DNA of 64,000 nucleotides. It comes from Pectobacterium sp. CFBP8739. Its GTDB lineage: Bacteria; Pseudomonadota; Gammaproteobacteria; Enterobacterales; Enterobacteriaceae. The translations under genes were made by a program, and so were the position numbers. Shown one piece after another: positions 1 to 9,011 of the stretch (the stretch's first letter is position 1; every line of letters starts with the position of its first letter). The notes beneath the pieces were generated by a model. That model did no database searches. It saw only the letters and a program-made list of their open reading frames with translations, and was not told the DNA's origin. The DNA is taken from NCBI RefSeq assembly GCF_013449375.1, contig NZ_JACDRR010000005.1, positions 39,074-103,073 on the forward strand. Direction: 5' to 3'.

Positions 1-206
1 TTCACGTGTTTCTTAGCAGCCTGCGCTTTCTGTGCAGCGGCAGGTTTCGCTTTTTTCACCTGTTTTTTATGGTGAACGGCTTTAGCAGGAGCAGATGTGG
101 TCGCCATAGGCTGAGCAGGCGTGCTGGTTACGGTGTCTGCGGCAAACGCTACAGAGGACAGACCCAGTGCCGCACCTGCGATCATAACTAATACTTTATT
201 CATCAT
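1..206 (-). CDS. asr: Asr-like acid-shock protein, 3' end cut by window edge
   Basis: The visible N-terminus has a signal peptide (hydrophobic run ending in ...SVAFA, then ADT) followed by a Thr/Ala/Pro/Lys-rich region with lysine clusters (HHKKQVKKAKPAAAQKAQAAKK). This is the composition of Asr, a small periplasmic basic protein induced by acid in enterobacteria. Three consecutive ATG codons lie at 209-201; the SD-like GAGG at 213-216 best fits the second or third, and the second was used. The gene runs off the left edge, so its length is unknown. A near-perfect RstA box lies about 105 bp upstream, and rstBA follow. Identity is by composition and context, not alignment. Confidence 0.8.
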   Translation of the reverse strand, partial: MMNKVLVMIAGAALGLSSVAFAADTVTSTPAQPMATTSAPAKAVHHKKQVKKAKPAAAQKAQAAKKHV

Positions 207-262
207 CATTTCCTCGTTATCTCATTCACGTTTCGTAGCCCTCGGTTGGGCCGGTGAAGAGA

Positions 263-323
263 GAATAGGAGAAACGGCGGGCGGCTTCAGTGAGTGATTG
301 GTTTCGGCGTGTAACCTAATGTA
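263..323 (-). promoter_or_regulatory. RstA box and -10 element upstream of asr
   Basis: On the minus strand TACATTAGGTTACA (310-323) matches the RstA-box consensus TACATNTNGTTACA at all but one fixed position. TATTCT (263-268) is a plausible -10, which puts the box near -60. RstA is known to activate asr in E. coli, and here the regulator genes are the next neighbours. The box is seen; its use is inferred. Confidence 0.65.
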
Positions 324-380
324 CAAGCTGGGAAAACGAGGGTAACAGGAGAAAACGGCGGGGTTACCGCCGTCTCGGTG

Positions 381-1694
381 CTAGTGCTTGGTGGCGCTGG
401 CTGGCTGCGCTGTCGTGGTTTTTACTGGCCAGCAAAAACGGAAACGCGCGCCGCCGAGCGGGCTTTCATCCACGGTAATGCTGCCTTCGTAGGCGCGGGC
501 GATAGCATGAACAATGGCCAGCCCGAGCCCACACCCGCCGCTGCTGTTCTCGATACCCGCTTCCAGACGGATAAAGGGTTCAAACACGCTTTCCCGGCTT
601 TCGGGTGCAATACCGGGGCCGTCATCTTCGACTTGCAGACAGGCGATAGGCTCTGCGTCGGACGTGAGGCTGATGTGCAATCGGCTATGACAGAAGCGTA
701 ACCCGTTACCGATCAGATTATTTAGAACCCGTTCCATCAGCCGCAGGTCTAAGGCGCCAATTTGCGCTGAAGGAGGCATATCCAGCGAAATATGTTTGTC
801 AGGGTGGATCAGACGAAAATCGTCAATTTTTGCCTGTAACCACGAGGGAATATCGATATTGGTAAGGTGTAACGTCACCTGCGGACGGTCGAGCCTGGCA
901 TAGGTCAGCAGCTCGTCAATGAGCGCTTCAAGCTGACCAATATCCCGGTTTAACGCCTGCTGCTCGTCTTCCGTCAGGTTGTCGCTCATTGCCAGCCGAT
1001 AACGCAGCCTGACCAACGGCGTACGCAATTCGTGTGCAATATTGTCAATCAGTTGTTTTTTACTGTTGATGAGTTGGTTCAGGTTATCCGCCATACGGTT
1101 GAAAGCGACGCCAAGCCGGAACAGGCTGGAGGTGCTATCGAAGTGAATACGCTCTTCGAGATGACCATCGCCCAGGCGCTGTGCGGCATTCTCCAGTTTT
1201 AGCATCGCCTGCCAATGCGGCCGCATCCATAAGAAAACCGGCAGCGCCAGCGACAGCCCAATCAGCATCACCAGCAGTAAATCCAGCAGCCGCATTTCGT
1301 GCAGGAAGAACAGGTAGGGAATAGGGCCGACGGCGAGAACGTAGTGGCTGCGAGGGATACGTTGGATAAACGTATATTCGTCATCCAGTGCGATAATTTC
1401 CCCTTCATTCAGACGCTGGCGATTCTTGGGACTCAGCGCATATTTGCTCACCGGTTCGATGTGCAGTTTGAACGACAGGTTTAAATCAAGCTGGTTGATC
1501 GTTTTATGCCACTCGCGGGGCGGAATCGCGCGCAGCTCATTACGAATGAGATACAGCGAGCTTTTCATCAGGTCATCCATGGACTGGCGGCCAGCACGTT
1601 CGGCGGTGACTTTATAGACCAGCCCGACCAGTAGCGTCATGACGACAAAGCACGCGAACAGCAATAGAAAAAACTGGACGAACAGCTTTTTCAT
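381..1694 (-). CDS. rstB: Sensor histidine kinase RstB
   Basis: Inner-membrane sensor kinase of 437 residues, close to the E. coli RstB length. TM1 is about 7-27 and TM2 about 136-157, flanking a periplasmic sensor of about 105 residues. A HAMP linker follows, then a HisKA helix with phospho-acceptor His221 in DNIAHELRTPLVRLR. The ATPase domain carries the N box (ERVLNNLIGNGLRF), G1 (DDGPGIAP) and G2 (GCGLGLAIVHA). The start ATG overlaps the rstA stop by 4 bp, so the two are translationally coupled. It should phosphorylate RstA; the family is linked to PhoPQ and acid responses in E. coli. Confidence 0.9.
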   Translation of the reverse strand: MKKLFVQFFLLLFACFVVMTLLVGLVYKVTAERAGRQSMDDLMKSSLYLIRNELRAIPPREWHKTINQLDLNLSFKLHIEPVSKYALSPKNRQRLNEGEIIALDDEYTFIQRIPRSHYVLAVGPIPYLFFLHEMRLLDLLLVMLIGLSLALPVFLWMRPHWQAMLKLENAAQRLGDGHLEERIHFDSTSSLFRLGVAFNRMADNLNQLINSKKQLIDNIAHELRTPLVRLRYRLAMSDNLTEDEQQALNRDIGQLEALIDELLTYARLDRPQVTLHLTNIDIPSWLQAKIDDFRLIHPDKHISLDMPPSAQIGALDLRLMERVLNNLIGNGLRFCHSRLHISLTSDAEPIACLQVEDDGPGIAPESRESVFEPFIRLEAGIENSSGGCGLGLAIVHAIARAYEGSITVDESPLGGARFRFCWPVKTTTAQPASATKH

Positions 1695-2428
1695 AGCGTG
1701 ACGCTCTCCCAGGTATTAGGGGCAAACAGATAACCTTTATTGCGCACCGTTTTAATACGGAACGGCTCCAGCGGGTTGTCGTACAATTTTTTACGCAGGC
1801 GGGAAATTGCAACGTCAATACTGCGATCCATGCCGTCGTAGGTGACGCCGCGCAGGTTTTTCAGCAGCGCATCCCGATCCATGATGTGGCCAGCGTGTGT
1901 CGCCAGTTGCCAGAGCAGATCGAAATCTGCGGTAGATAACACGATGTGCTCTTGCCCTAACGTTACTTCTCGATTAACTGGATCGATACAGAGCAGGCCG
2001 AAGTGCAGGGACTTGTGCACCTGTAATGCGGCGGGCGCGGCTTTTTCCACTACAGCCTGTGGCGTAGTGGCGTACTGGCGTAAATGCAAACGCAGACGAG
2101 CGAGCAACACGGCGGGCGGCGTAGTTTTTAGAATGTAATCATCGGCACCCATTTCCAGCGCCAGAATATGATTCATATCGCTGTCCAGCGACGTCAGCAG
2201 CACAATCGGGCCACTGTACTGTGGCCGCAGTTCCCGACAGATGGTCATACCATCTTTACCGGGGAGCATGATGTCTAACAGCACAAGATCGGGCTGCTGC
2301 TGTTCAATAAAGGCCAATGCCTGATCGCCTCGTGCTTCAACCTGAACATCAATGTCATGCTTGCCGAGGTAGGCCGCGATCAATTTTCCCACCTCGGTAT
2401 CATCTTCTATAAAAACAATCTTATGCAT
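1691..2428 (-). CDS. rstA: Response regulator RstA (OmpR/PhoB family)
   Basis: 245 residues. The N-terminal receiver has the acidic pair near residues 8-10 (FIEDD), phospho-acceptor Asp52 in LVLLDIMLPGKDG, the conserved Thr in VLLTS and a Lys in the alpha5 region. The C-terminal winged helix (about 145-240) has the OmpR-type recognition helix and wing (DVAISRLRKKLYDNP, IKTVRNKGYLF). It is first gene of the rstAB operon, with a 220-bp leader before the divergent gene at 2649. An RstA box in front of the adjacent asr gene suggests local regulation. Confidence 0.92.
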   Translation of the reverse strand: MHKIVFIEDDTEVGKLIAAYLGKHDIDVQVEARGDQALAFIEQQQPDLVLLDIMLPGKDGMTICRELRPQYSGPIVLLTSLDSDMNHILALEMGADDYILKTTPPAVLLARLRLHLRQYATTPQAVVEKAAPAALQVHKSLHFGLLCIDPVNREVTLGQEHIVLSTADFDLLWQLATHAGHIMDRDALLKNLRGVTYDGMDRSIDVAISRLRKKLYDNPLEPFRIKTVRNKGYLFAPNTWESVTL

Positions 2429-2648
2429 GGTATCTACGTCATCTCCCTCTTACTGCTGATAGCATAGCCTGATGATAGATCATAAACGAGAAGTGAAGCG
2501 TAAATGGGTGTTAAGTATTTGTTTACTTGCCCAAATTAGATAAGCTGCGGAGCAGGCTTTTTTAGGCTAGATTGCACCGGATTCTCGTCTTTTCTCGAGA
2601 ACGGTCACAGCACCATTACCGATTATTCCACAGGGAACCGCGCTGAAG

Positions 2649-3851
2649 ATGACACCAATTGACCAGATAAACAGCTGGATGCAGGAAGTCTTACGTCCTT
2701 ATTTTGGGTTGGCGCCATTGTCGCCTGAATGGGATGTTGTCACCGTTCGTGATGGCTATTTTATCTGCTTTGATGGCGACACGATCCGTAAACGCATTAC
2801 AGCTACCGCACTAAATTATCAGGAAGACGATGTCATTATTCACACCCGCGGACGTGAAATTATTCTGCCGAGAACCGCGCGCGGTAAAGAAAAAAAACTG
2901 ACTTATACCAGCGTTTCCAGCGTGATGGCCGATGGTATTGTGTTTTCTGCGGGCGTCAGAACGCTGAACTCGGGCAACTGCGGTTACATCAACGCCAGTA
3001 ATTATCGAAATTCTATCCGGCTACCGCTGCCGGAATGCCGTCATTTGATCAGCAAAGAAGAGATTGTCGACTGGCTGCAATCTTATCGTGAACGCTTGCC
3101 GGTTGATTATGCGCACAAGCTGGAACGGCTGATAAGTATGAAAAACCAGCAGCATAAAACGGTTCCGGGCGACATCTTTCGGGTCGAGATAGACTTGCAT
3201 ACCGATGGTTATGTTTTGGTTATTGGTAACCTCCGTCAGATGCAAAAGGATGAACTGTTTGCTGAACACAGCATCTGGAATAATGTGATGACGATGCCGC
3301 TGTTTGTCCGGCCTTATCTTTTCCGCACGACTGAGCGTAATCCCGCCTTGTCGGAGATTGTGGCATCGCCTTTGTCTGAAAAATGCTGGATCGTTATGGA
3401 TGACGCTTTTCTGCGCGGTAATTATGCGTATGTGGGATCGAAAATGCTGGCGGAAGAGGACATTCTGTTTCCGGTTGGCTATGGCTCCAGTATCAGCGCC
3501 CAGAAAAGCGACTATCGCCTGTCGTGGGGGCCTTGTTCGATCAATAAAGCCTGTCAGGATACCGCTTTTAAAACCGGACATAGCTATATGAACAATGGGG
3601 CTTATAGCAGCGTATCAGCCGAATGCTTTGCGGGTAGCGGTTTCCCTCACTACGATAAAACGCTACTCAATCCAGAGCACCGTGAAGCATGGGAACAGGT
3701 GTTGGCCGAGTTCGAGTTACCGCCCGATACCACTTACGATGCCTTTGCCCAACATATCGGTGGGATGACGCGAGCGGCCTACCTGACGTATGTCGCCAGC
3801 AATAAAGCGTACCAGCGTAAGGTGCGTGCGAAGAAAAGAGAGACGAAATAA
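2649..3851 (+). CDS. Unrecognised 400-aa cytoplasmic protein, possible Imm26-like segment
   Basis: No signal peptide or membrane segment is seen. The first 160 residues are mixed and unrecognised. The stretch from about 168 (KTVPGDIFRVEIDL, then GYVLVIGNLRQMQKDEL) resembles the start of Imm26-type immunity domains, which commonly open with a GD-x-F-x-I/V motif. This is a weak pattern resemblance, not an established match. The C-terminal end is very basic (YQRKVRAKKRETK). It stands alone, divergent from rstA. The ATG at 2649 has an AGGGAA element about 11 bp upstream. Function unknown. Confidence 0.7.
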   Translation: MTPIDQINSWMQEVLRPYFGLAPLSPEWDVVTVRDGYFICFDGDTIRKRITATALNYQEDDVIIHTRGREIILPRTARGKEKKLTYTSVSSVMADGIVFSAGVRTLNSGNCGYINASNYRNSIRLPLPECRHLISKEEIVDWLQSYRERLPVDYAHKLERLISMKNQQHKTVPGDIFRVEIDLHTDGYVLVIGNLRQMQKDELFAEHSIWNNVMTMPLFVRPYLFRTTERNPALSEIVASPLSEKCWIVMDDAFLRGNYAYVGSKMLAEEDILFPVGYGSSISAQKSDYRLSWGPCSINKACQDTAFKTGHSYMNNGAYSSVSAECFAGSGFPHYDKTLLNPEHREAWEQVLAEFELPPDTTYDAFAQHIGGMTRAAYLTYVASNKAYQRKVRAKKRETK

Positions 3852-4197
3852 TTCCTGTCATCTCGTTGCACGTGCTTTTGGGCACGTGCATGCCAGTGGA
3901 CTGTGGTGGCAGGGTATTCGCATGGGTGGTTGTTTTTTGCTCGACATGTGCAACCCACAATATCAATTGTTCTGGTGACGCTTTCTTTGAAGATTAATCA
4001 TGCAAGTGGCGATTAATTTATGATCGCAATTGGTTCAAAAAATATTCACAATCTTGCCCTGTGGCAGAGCTTTAACGCAAAGCCGCACCTCATCAACGCT
4101 CGATATTTTCTCTGCAGCGAAAAAATAATCAGAATTGATCGAATAAATTAGCAAGCCTGAGCGTTTACGCGTTGTTTACTTTGAAGAGAATCCTGTT
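3852..4197. other. 346-bp intergenic stretch with one palindromic hairpin
   Basis: Between the 400-aa gene and the yceI-like gene. GCACGTGC occurs twice (3868-3875 and 3882-3889), can form an 8-bp hairpin, and follows the upstream stop by 17 bp. There is no T tract, so terminator function is weak. The second half is AT-rich and should hold the yceI promoter; no operator was recognised. Confidence 0.4.
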
Positions 4198-4773
4198 ATG
4201 ACGCGTATCCTTCCCGTATTGGCCGCCGGACTGCTCATCAGTCCACTGTTGCATGCTATGCCGCTTAACTACACCGTTGCCACTGATGACACGGCCATTG
4301 CGCTGTCATGGCAAGCATTTGGTCACCTGTCACAAGCCTCTCTCAACGGCGTGACGGGCAACATCACATTGGACGCTGAAAAGGAAACGAATGACCGTAT
4401 TGATGTGAAAATCCCCATCACAACGTTACAGGCTTCCAACAGTCTGCTGACCTACCAGTTAAAAAGCAGCCTGTTTTTTGATGCTGAACACTATCCCGAT
4501 ATTATTTTCACTAGCAGCAGGGTTGTGGCGCTGGGGAAGGGGCACTTTCGGGTTTTTGGTTCTCTGTCGGTAAAAAACGTTCAACGACCGGTCATTCTGG
4601 ACGCCACGCTTGAAGAACAGGGCGGAATGGCATCTCATGACGGTTCATTGTCTCTCCATGCTACCACCGCGATTTCGCGCTCGTCTTTTAACATGGATCG
4701 GTTTACTGGGGTGGTAGACGATCGCGTCGCGATTACTATTGAAATCCGGGCGAAAGCCCGACACGCCGCATAA
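4198..4773 (+). CDS. YceI-family periplasmic protein
   Basis: 191 residues with a clear Sec signal peptide (MTRILPVLAAGLLISPLLHA, cleavage near residue 20). The body shows the YceI lipocalin-like pattern: YTVATDDTAIALSWQAFGH at the start, alternating beta strands, SSLFFDAEHYPDIIFTSSRV near the middle, and a conserved end (ISRSSFNMDRFTG...VAITIEI). Members bind isoprenoid or polyprenyl-type lipids and are often induced by pH or osmotic stress. It faces the ECF anti-sigma gene tail to tail across 69 bp. Which family member this is cannot be settled from sequence, so no symbol is given. Confidence 0.85.
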   Translation: MTRILPVLAAGLLISPLLHAMPLNYTVATDDTAIALSWQAFGHLSQASLNGVTGNITLDAEKETNDRIDVKIPITTLQASNSLLTYQLKSSLFFDAEHYPDIIFTSSRVVALGKGHFRVFGSLSVKNVQRPVILDATLEEQGGMASHDGSLSLHATTAISRSSFNMDRFTGVVDDRVAITIEIRAKARHAA

Positions 4774-4842
4774 CTCAACACGCCTATAAAATAGTGGCTT
4801 TCCACACGTGGCGTCCCCTGTGTGTGGAAGGCTGTTTACGGG

Positions 4843-5646
4843 CTATGTCAGCGACGTTTGTAACCTGAGCGCACTTTCTGTGAGCGGTGCTACAGGGCTA
4901 CGGCCAATTAAGACGAACTGATAGCCGTGGGCGTACCACCAGACAACCTGCATATCATGGCGTTGCTCATTTTTAAGCGCCGTGGCCGTTGTCTGACGCT
5001 CAGGGGAAATGCAGAGCGCCATCGGGCCATATTCGGCATGCAACCAGGTAATCTGTGCAATCGATGTCTGGTCATAGCGCAGCAGACGCACCATTTTCAA
5101 TTCTGCAGCGGGAAGCGTCAGTTGTTGCTCATTGAGAGGCAACCCAATGTCCTGAGCCGTGCGAGAGAGTCCGCGTTGCAAGGCCTGTGCGGTGCCGTCC
5201 GCATCGAGTAGGGTTTCCGCGCGGTACAGCGACATGTACTGCGCTTCAAGATCGCGAATTTTCTCGCTGTCGCTGAGAATCATCCCAGGAGAACGCGCGA
5301 GGTAGCCTAGCCCCGATCCCAACACCAAAAAACTGAGTGAAGCAGCAATGAATGAACGACGGCTGACACCGGCATAAGATGGCGGTGTGGCTGGTGTCGG
5401 TGCTTCCGTCAATAACGTCTCCAGTCTGGCCTGCATCCTCGCCTGAGGCGCTTTGTCGAGCAAGGGCGCGAAGGCTGCTTCAACATCAAGCTGACCTTTC
5501 AGCAGTTCCGCGACACGCTCTGCAAGCTGTTCATCCCCCTCAAGTAGCGCCTTGAATCGTTGCGCATCGGCCTCATTCATTTCGCCATCGAGCCAGGCAA
5601 CGATGGCTTCGTCACTGTAAGGGGGCGTAAAACGCATTGCTTTCAA
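4843..5646 (-). CDS. Transmembrane anti-sigma factor partner of the adjacent ECF sigma
   Basis: 267 residues. The N-terminal 60 residues look like a cytoplasmic anti-sigma domain (DEAIVAWLDGEMNEADAQRF..., then a helix with LAERVAELLKGQL). A single membrane segment (about 98-116) is preceded by SRRSF, a twin-arginine-like motif at residues 96-97. The remaining 150 residues would be periplasmic and include a Trp/Tyr-rich end. The likely start is TTG at 5646, eight bases after AGGAG and overlapping the sigma stop (TTGA); ATG 5637 is the alternative. The order sigma then anti-sigma is typical of ECF operons. The inducing signal is unknown. Confidence 0.75.
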   Translation of the reverse strand: MKAMRFTPPYSDEAIVAWLDGEMNEADAQRFKALLEGDEQLAERVAELLKGQLDVEAAFAPLLDKAPQARMQARLETLLTEAPTPATPPSYAGVSRRSFIAASLSFLVLGSGLGYLARSPGMILSDSEKIRDLEAQYMSLYRAETLLDADGTAQALQRGLSRTAQDIGLPLNEQQLTLPAAELKMVRLLRYDQTSIAQITWLHAEYGPMALCISPERQTTATALKNEQRHDMQVVWWYAHGYQFVLIGRSPVAPLTESALRLQTSLT

Positions 5647-6131
5647 GACAATCTCTCCTTTGCCGAGGGCTGGGTATCAATGGATTTCGCCAGCGTACCT
5701 CGTGCAGCAGCGAGTCGGCTCATAATGGTGCCGATGGGTACCGATAGCGTGTCTGCCGCTTCTTGATAGGTAAACCCTTCGACATAAACTAAAAAGACGG
5801 TGTTGCGCTGCGCTTCTGGAAGCACGCTGACTCGCTGCATGATTTTCTGGTAATGCAGACGATTGTCATCCTGCTCATGGGTATCGGGTGCCAGTAATTC
5901 TTCGCTTTCGATAAACCCTTGTCCCTGACGTACGCGGCGGGCGCGCAGTTCGGAAATCCATATCGAATGAAGAATGGAGAACAGCCACCTGTCGATACGC
6001 GTGCCAGGTGTAAACTGTGCACTCTTTTCGAGTGCACGAACGCAGGTAGACTGGACGAGCTCTTCGGCCACCTCATGGCTACGCGACAGCACCAATCCAT
6101 AGCGCCATAGACGCGTCAAATGGGCAGTCAA
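5643..6131 (-). CDS. ECF-family RNA polymerase sigma factor
   Basis: Region 2 is seen in the N-terminal half (LTRLWRYGLVLSRSHEVAEELVQSTCVRAL, then RIDRWLFSILHSIWISELR). Region 4 is near 105-150 (LPEAQRNTVFLVYVEGFTYQEAADTLSVPIGTIMSRLAAAR), with a HTH typical of sigma70 r4_2. The best canonical start is TTG at 6131 (162 aa) but it has no SD. The frame stays open upstream to a stop at 6191. A well-spaced GAGGA (6167-6171 region) precedes an ATC codon at 6158, so the true protein may be about 171 aa with a rare start. It follows folM by about 30-60 bp and overlaps the anti-sigma start. Confidence 0.85.
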   Translation of the reverse strand: MTAHLTRLWRYGLVLSRSHEVAEELVQSTCVRALEKSAQFTPGTRIDRWLFSILHSIWISELRARRVRQGQGFIESEELLAPDTHEQDDNRLHYQKIMQRVSVLPEAQRNTVFLVYVEGFTYQEAADTLSVPIGTIMSRLAAARGTLAKSIDTQPSAKERLS

Positions 6132-6188
6132 ATGCTGACGAACTTCGCTGGTGGTGATGTTTTTATCCTCACATTGAGACTCAGGGCT

Positions 6189-6911
6189 TTAACGCAAGGC
6201 CCGCCCACCATCAACGCCCAGCGTTTTTCCGGTGACGTAGTTACTGCTGAACAGATAATCCACCAGCCGGACAATTTCCGCTTCGCCGGGGGCAATTTTC
6301 ATCAGGGATTTGTCCAACGCCTGTTGACGATAGGCCTCTTCATCCTGTTCGTTAAACAGGATGAGACTGGGGGCGATCGCATTGACTTTCACCTCCGGCG
6401 CCAGTTTGCGGGCGAACGAACGCGTCATGTTATCCAGCGCCGCTTTACTGGCGGCATAGGCAATGTGTTTGTCGCTGCCTTTTTCTACCACGTAATCCGT
6501 CAGATGGATGATATCTGCGCCAGCCACGCCTTGCCCACGCAGGCAAGATTCCAGTAACTGGTTGAGCAAGTAGGGCGTATAGACATGAATTTGCAGCATA
6601 TCGGCCAGCGTTTGCTCTGGCGGTATGGAGGGGCTTTCTGGCTCCCAGCGGCTGGCATTGTGAATAATGGCACGCAGCCGCGGCGTGAGTGACTGGATTT
6701 GCTCTGCAAACGCATAGATATTTTCCGTGGTGGAAAAATCGGCGGTCAGGCAAATTGCACCGTCCTGCTGTAGTGCTTCCAACTCGGGATAAGGCGTGCG
6801 ATAGCTGATGATGACCGGAATTGACTGAGCCAGAAACGAACGCGCCAGTGCCAGCCCGATACGCCGTGCGCCGCCGGTAATTAACACGGGAGCAGAAGAA
6901 AACGTTGTCAC
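6189..6911 (-). CDS. folM: Dihydromonapterin reductase FolM (SDR family)
   Basis: 240 residues, matching E. coli FolM in length and in long conserved blocks: the SDR nucleotide motif (VLITGGARRIGLALA), the catalytic Y-x-x-x-K (HIAYAASKAALDNMTRSFARKLAPEV) and VNAIAPSLILFNE. FolM reduces dihydromonapterin (and weakly dihydrofolate) with NADPH. The start is GTG at 6911, eight bases downstream of GAGGAG. The ECF sigma gene follows on the same strand. In E. coli folM also sits next to rstA, so local gene order is partly kept, with the sigma operon and yceI-like gene between them here. Confidence 0.88.
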   Translation of the reverse strand: MTTFSSAPVLITGGARRIGLALARSFLAQSIPVIISYRTPYPELEALQQDGAICLTADFSTTENIYAFAEQIQSLTPRLRAIIHNASRWEPESPSIPPEQTLADMLQIHVYTPYLLNQLLESCLRGQGVAGADIIHLTDYVVEKGSDKHIAYAASKAALDNMTRSFARKLAPEVKVNAIAPSLILFNEQDEEAYRQQALDKSLMKIAPGEAEIVRLVDYLFSSNYVTGKTLGVDGGRALR

Positions 6912-6981
6912 AATTAGGTCTCCTCAACACGCTAGTCAGAAGGGGGCGAACCGTGACAATATACCTGAATTAACCACTATA

Positions 6982-7114
<133 letters not shown>

Positions 7115-7135
<21 letters not shown>

Positions 7136-8848
7136 AAGGAGAGACATCCTGTCTCTCACCGTCGTCGCCTCAATCGCCTGCGCTAATGAACCGTAGAAGC
7201 TGAGCCGTCCTTCAATCGGGTGGACTTTTGCCCGCGCCAGCGTTTTTAACGGCTGGAAGGGAATGTCGGTGATGATGAGTTGCTTGCCTTCGGGCAGCGT
7301 GTCGCTAAAGCGCAGGAACGCATTGAGTCCGCCGGCATCCAGCACCGGCATCGCATCCCACTGTAAGATGATATTTTGATAACCTTCGCTGCGTACGGTC
7401 AGATCGTTGAAGATGCGCTCTGCCGCGGCGAAAAACAGCGGGCCGTTAACGCGCAGAACCAGATGGTCCGGGATTTTGGTGTCCGGCAGTTCGCTCAGTC
7501 GGGTCATCTGCGCGATGCGCCGCATGAAGAGCAAGGATGCCAGCACGATACCGACGGTAATCGCGATCACCATGTCAAACAGTACGGTTAATGACATGCA
7601 AAGCAGCATCACGATGATGTCGTCTTTCGGCCCGTGGCGCAGTAAATCCACGACCTTGTGCGCTTCGCTCATGTTCCAGGCGACAATCAACAGCAGCGAC
7701 GCCATTGCCGCCAGCGGCAGGTAAGACAGCCATGGCGCAAGTATCAGCAACGCCAATAGCACCAACAGCGCGTGAATCACGGCGGAGAGCGGCGAGTTAG
7801 CGCCTGCGCGCACGTTAGCGGCGGAGCGAGCAATCGCGGCGGTCGCGGTAATACCGCCAAAGAAGGGAGCAATGATGTTACCGAATCCCTGGCCCATCAG
7901 CTCCGCGTTAGAATTGTGTTTTTTGCCCGTCATTCCGTCCAGCACGACCGCGCACAGTAGCGATTCGATCGCGCCCAGCATCGCCATAGAGAATGCGGCA
8001 GGCAGCAGCGCGGAAATACTTTGCCAATCCAGCGTCATCGTCTTGCCATCCGGTGATGGAATATCCCACGGCAGAATGAGCTGCGGCAGGATGGGCGGGA
8101 TACCTTGCCCTTGCGAACCGTCCGCGAGCATATAGCTGAATCGAGAACCGATTGTAGCCACGTGTTCACCGAGCAGAGACATAATCCCCATCACGGCAAC
8201 GCCTGCCAGCAGTGCGGGCAAATGGCCGGGCAGGCGAATACCGAGTCTGGGCCAAACGATGAGAACCAGCAGCGTCGTTGCGCCAATCAATGTATCCGCA
8301 AGATGCAGAGTCGGCAGTGATTGCGCCAGTGCGGCCACTTTTTCGACGTAATGTTCGGGCACCACGGCCATCTGCAAGCCGAAGAAATCCTTGATTTGCA
8401 TGGTACCGATGGTGATAGCGATCCCAGAGGTAAACCCCAGCGTCACGGAAAGCGGAATATATTCAATCAAACGGCCGAAGCGGCAGATCCCCATCAACAG
8501 CAGAAATATGCCGGAAAGCAAGGTGGCAACCAGCAGGCCAGAGAGCCCGAACTGTTGCGACACGGGATACAAAATAACGACGAAAGCGGCTGTTGGGCCT
8601 GAGACGCTGTAGCGCGAACCGCCGCTGAGGGCAATGACGATCCCAGCAATCGCCGAAGTATAGAGCCCGTACTGTGGCGGAACGCCGCTGGCAATCGCCA
8701 GAGCCATCGCCAGGGGAATGGCGATGATACCGACGGTAACGCCGGCGATAATATCGTGGGTAAAACGTTGCAGCGTATATTTTTCGCGCCAGCACGCGTC
8801 AATCAGCGCGCTGAACGGCCTGACGCCGTTAATTCCGTGCGTTTTCAT
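7115..8848 (-). CDS. dauA: SulP-family anion transporter, DauA/YchM-like
   Basis: 577 residues. About 12 membrane segments occupy residues 30-430, with the SulP signature region [28 protein letters not shown] split over TM3. A C-terminal cytoplasmic STAS domain spans about 445-555 ([39 protein letters not shown]). It is close to E. coli DauA, an aerobic C4-dicarboxylate (succinate) carrier, though other SulP proteins carry sulfate or bicarbonate. The last ten residues ([10 protein letters not shown]) are encoded inside an intergenic repeat, so the natural C-terminus may have been replaced or extended. Confidence 0.82.
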
Positions 8849-9011
8849 CTAAGCAGAAACCAAAGTAAGGAAGCAAATCAACATGGCGGGCCTGCCGGTC
8901 CGTCGACAACACCCTTACGATACGCCGGACGCGCTCAGAAGATCCAGATATACATCAAGAGAAGTGCAGTCTTGCGGAGCCGATGCGGCGAAAACCACAT
9001 CGGCAGAGGGG

